Under the pieces are notes generated by a model, which had not been told where the DNA came from, did not search any database, and was given only the letters and a program-made list of their open reading frames with translations. This document shows positions 14,458 through 15,622 of a DNA stretch of 15,622 bases, piece after piece (the first letter of the stretch is position 1; the number at the start of each line of letters is the position of its first letter). This DNA is from Christensenella sp. UBA1431 (GTDB lineage: Bacteria; Bacillota; Clostridia; Christensenellales; UBA1431): assembly GCA_002329665.1 (NCBI GenBank), contig DCTV01000072.1:74319-89940 (forward strand), given 5' to 3'. A program made the position numbers and the translations under genes.

Positions 14458-14806
14458 CAATCGGCTGGATTGATTCCCGCGACGGAGGGCGGAGGGAACA
14501 AAGCAACCGGCCATCCTGTTTATGATGCCGAAGCCGGGACTTGCCTTTCTACATGAAAGCATGTGTCGGAACTGTTGGACAAACAGATGCATCACGCTGC
14601 AGGATAAGCCAAGGAAATCGTTCTTGGCTTTTTTCGCTTTCGGAAGGATTAGTGCGATTCGTGTTGAATATCTATTAATTATTGAACATGAACATCTCGC
14701 CCTTTTTACGTAACATTGCATTTTGGGTTTTCGTTGTCGACACCAGCCACTAATGGCCGAATCACAAAACCGTCGGTTGCTTTTACCTATCAGGAGGTGT
14801 TTTGCA
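14458..14806. other. Intergenic region with terminator
   Basis: No gene is supported here. The stretch contains the hairpin at 14606-14634 and then AT-rich DNA (14650-14720) where the promoter of the following gene should lie. I could not pick one clear -35/-10 pair. The ribosome site AGGAGGTG of the next gene is at 14792-14799. Confidence 0.45.
14606..14634 (+). terminator. Rho-independent terminator
   Basis: AAGCCAAG (14606-14613) and CTTGGCTT (14623-14630) form an 8-bp stem with a 9-base loop. The T run at the end of the second arm continues to 14634. It probably ends the transcript of the membrane protein gene. Confidence 0.75.
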
Positions 14807-15367
14807 ATGAAGGTCAAAGAAAAGTATCGTGGTCTCAGCAGGGAAGAACTCCTAATAGCTATAGAGCGTTTAGGGGCGGATTACGAAGTCCACTCGTACA
14901 GTTGTTCCCAGTGCATCCTGGCGGCAATCAACGATGTTGTAGGGCTCAGCGACGACATAGTCCGGTGCGGTACTTCGTCGTGCGGCGGCTCGGCCTTCCA
15001 GTTGGTCGGTCCGTGCGGCGGCTACCAGGGCGGCCTTATAGCGCTGGACTATTTCTTTGGGCGGCCTGCCAAGTGCATGAGCCCGGATGAATTAAAAATG
15101 GAAAACATCCAAAAACTCATGGACAGCGTTGCCGTCGCGAGAGAATGGTATGACAAGTATTTCAGGACGTACGGCACGATCCAGTGTGCGGGCATTATGT
15201 ACCAGAAGTTCGGCCGCCTGTTCTACTTCGAGGACCCCGACGAGTTCCGGAAATTCGATGAGGCCGGAGCACACACGGACCCTGAAAAATGCGCGAAGGT
15301 CGTCGGTACCGCCGCACGCATGTTGCTTGAGCTGCTTATGGACAAGGGCGTGGTCGAGGCAGACTGA
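14807..15367 (+). CDS. C_GCAxxG_C_C-family cysteine-rich protein
   Basis: This 186-residue protein begins at the ATG at 14807, behind an ideal AGGAGGTG. It has eight cysteines at 33, 36, 54, 59, 70, 90, 127 and 162. The region YSCSQCILAAINDVVGL, then CGTSSCGGSAFQLVGPCGGYQGGLIAL, follows the layout of the C_GCAxxG_C_C redox/metal-binding family, with GPCGGYQGG in place of the usual GCAxxG. The C-terminal part contains QCAGIMYQKFGRLFYF and a final Cys162. Members are common in anaerobes and have been proposed to carry redox or metal cofactors, but no reaction is established. No signal peptide is seen, so it is likely cytoplasmic. It is a single-gene unit ending in the hairpin at 15429-15463. 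Confidence 0.82.
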   Translation: MKVKEKYRGLSREELLIAIERLGADYEVHSYSCSQCILAAINDVVGLSDDIVRCGTSSCGGSAFQLVGPCGGYQGGLIALDYFFGRPAKCMSPDELKMENIQKLMDSVAVAREWYDKYFRTYGTIQCAGIMYQKFGRLFYFEDPDEFRKFDEAGAHTDPEKCAKVVGTAARMLLELLMDKGVVEAD

Positions 15368-15428
15368 AAGCGCGGGATGGTTTGAGCCGTCGGTTCCTCC
15401 GGCCTTGATGCCTTCCCTCGGTTTATCG

Positions 15429-15463
15429 AAACCTCCGGACCGGTAAAACCGGTTCGGAGGTTT
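15429..15463. terminator. Long terminator-like hairpin
   Basis: AAACCTCCGGACCGGT (15429-15444) and ACCGGTTCGGAGGTTT (15448-15463) pair over 16 bp with one G-T wobble and a 3-base loop. It lies 60 bases after the cysteine-rich protein gene. The A and T ends allow it to work from both directions. From 15464 to the window end I see no gene, only a short inverted repeat GTCCGC (15554-15559) and GCGGAC (15573-15578). Confidence 0.7.
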
Positions 15464-15622
15464 ATCATATATACAATAACCAAACCATTAATCAAGTTTT
15501 CGCACAACATGCACAGGGCTATGCTTCCTTTGCATGGATCGGCACAGAACAGCGTCCGCATACAAGCCGCACGCGGACTCTATGTCATGTAAGCCGCAGT
15601 GTGTTTGGCAAACAAAAATTAC

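Noticed and set aside
1..15622. CRISPR array, tRNA, rRNA, insertion sequence or integrase
   Set aside because: I saw no regularly spaced direct repeats, no tRNA-like cloverleaf, no rRNA-like block and no transposase or recombinase motif. The Cas4-like protein is therefore not treated as part of a CRISPR system.

Overview
The window is most consistent with a chromosomal segment of an anaerobic, moderately GC-rich Clostridia-type Firmicute. The basis is strong AGGAGG-type ribosome binding sites, sigma-A-like promoters, rho-independent hairpins, a glutaconate-type CoA-transferase pair, a EutS/EutP microcompartment pair, a C_GCAxxG_C_C-family protein and B12 riboswitches. This is inference from gene content; no rRNA or tRNA is visible to confirm it.

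Positions 1-3250 (minus strand) carry a corrinoid uptake operon. A complete cobalamin riboswitch (3042-3206) with a terminator hairpin as expression platform (2956-2988) precedes a substrate-binding lipoprotein (btuF-like), a FecCD/BtuC-type permease and a BtuD/FepC-type ATPase. The 5' half of a second cobalamin riboswitch, facing the same way, is cut by the left window edge and must control a B12-related unit outside the window.

Positions 3282-5356 (minus) are a tight three-gene operon: a methylthioribose-kinase-like phosphotransferase, the microcompartment shell protein EutS and the small GTPase EutP/PduV. No signature enzyme or other shell gene is present, so it looks like a satellite of a microcompartment locus elsewhere. 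Its position beside B12 uptake is suggestive, because the ethanolamine and propanediol pathways need adenosylcobalamin.

Positions 5400-7442 hold a divergent promoter region with inverted repeats, then a two-gene plus-strand operon for a glutaconate-type CoA-transferase (A and B subunits).

Positions 7443-13700 are more accessory. They contain a small lipoprotein of unknown function, an ADP-ribosylglycohydrolase, a DUF2779-type protein joining a Cas4-like Fe-S nuclease region to a DEDD-exonuclease-like region, a decayed gene, a WYL-domain regulator and a small dual-specificity-type phosphatase. The phosphatase frame is broken exactly at a U UUU UUA heptamer.

Positions 13700-15622 carry a four-helix membrane protein and a cysteine-rich C_GCAxxG_C_C-family protein, each followed by a terminator hairpin.

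The points most worth following are the kinase-EutS-EutP satellite operon, the possible -1 frameshift in the phosphatase, the paired B12 riboswitches with matching promoters, and the nuclease/ADP-ribosylglycohydrolase/WYL neighbourhood.
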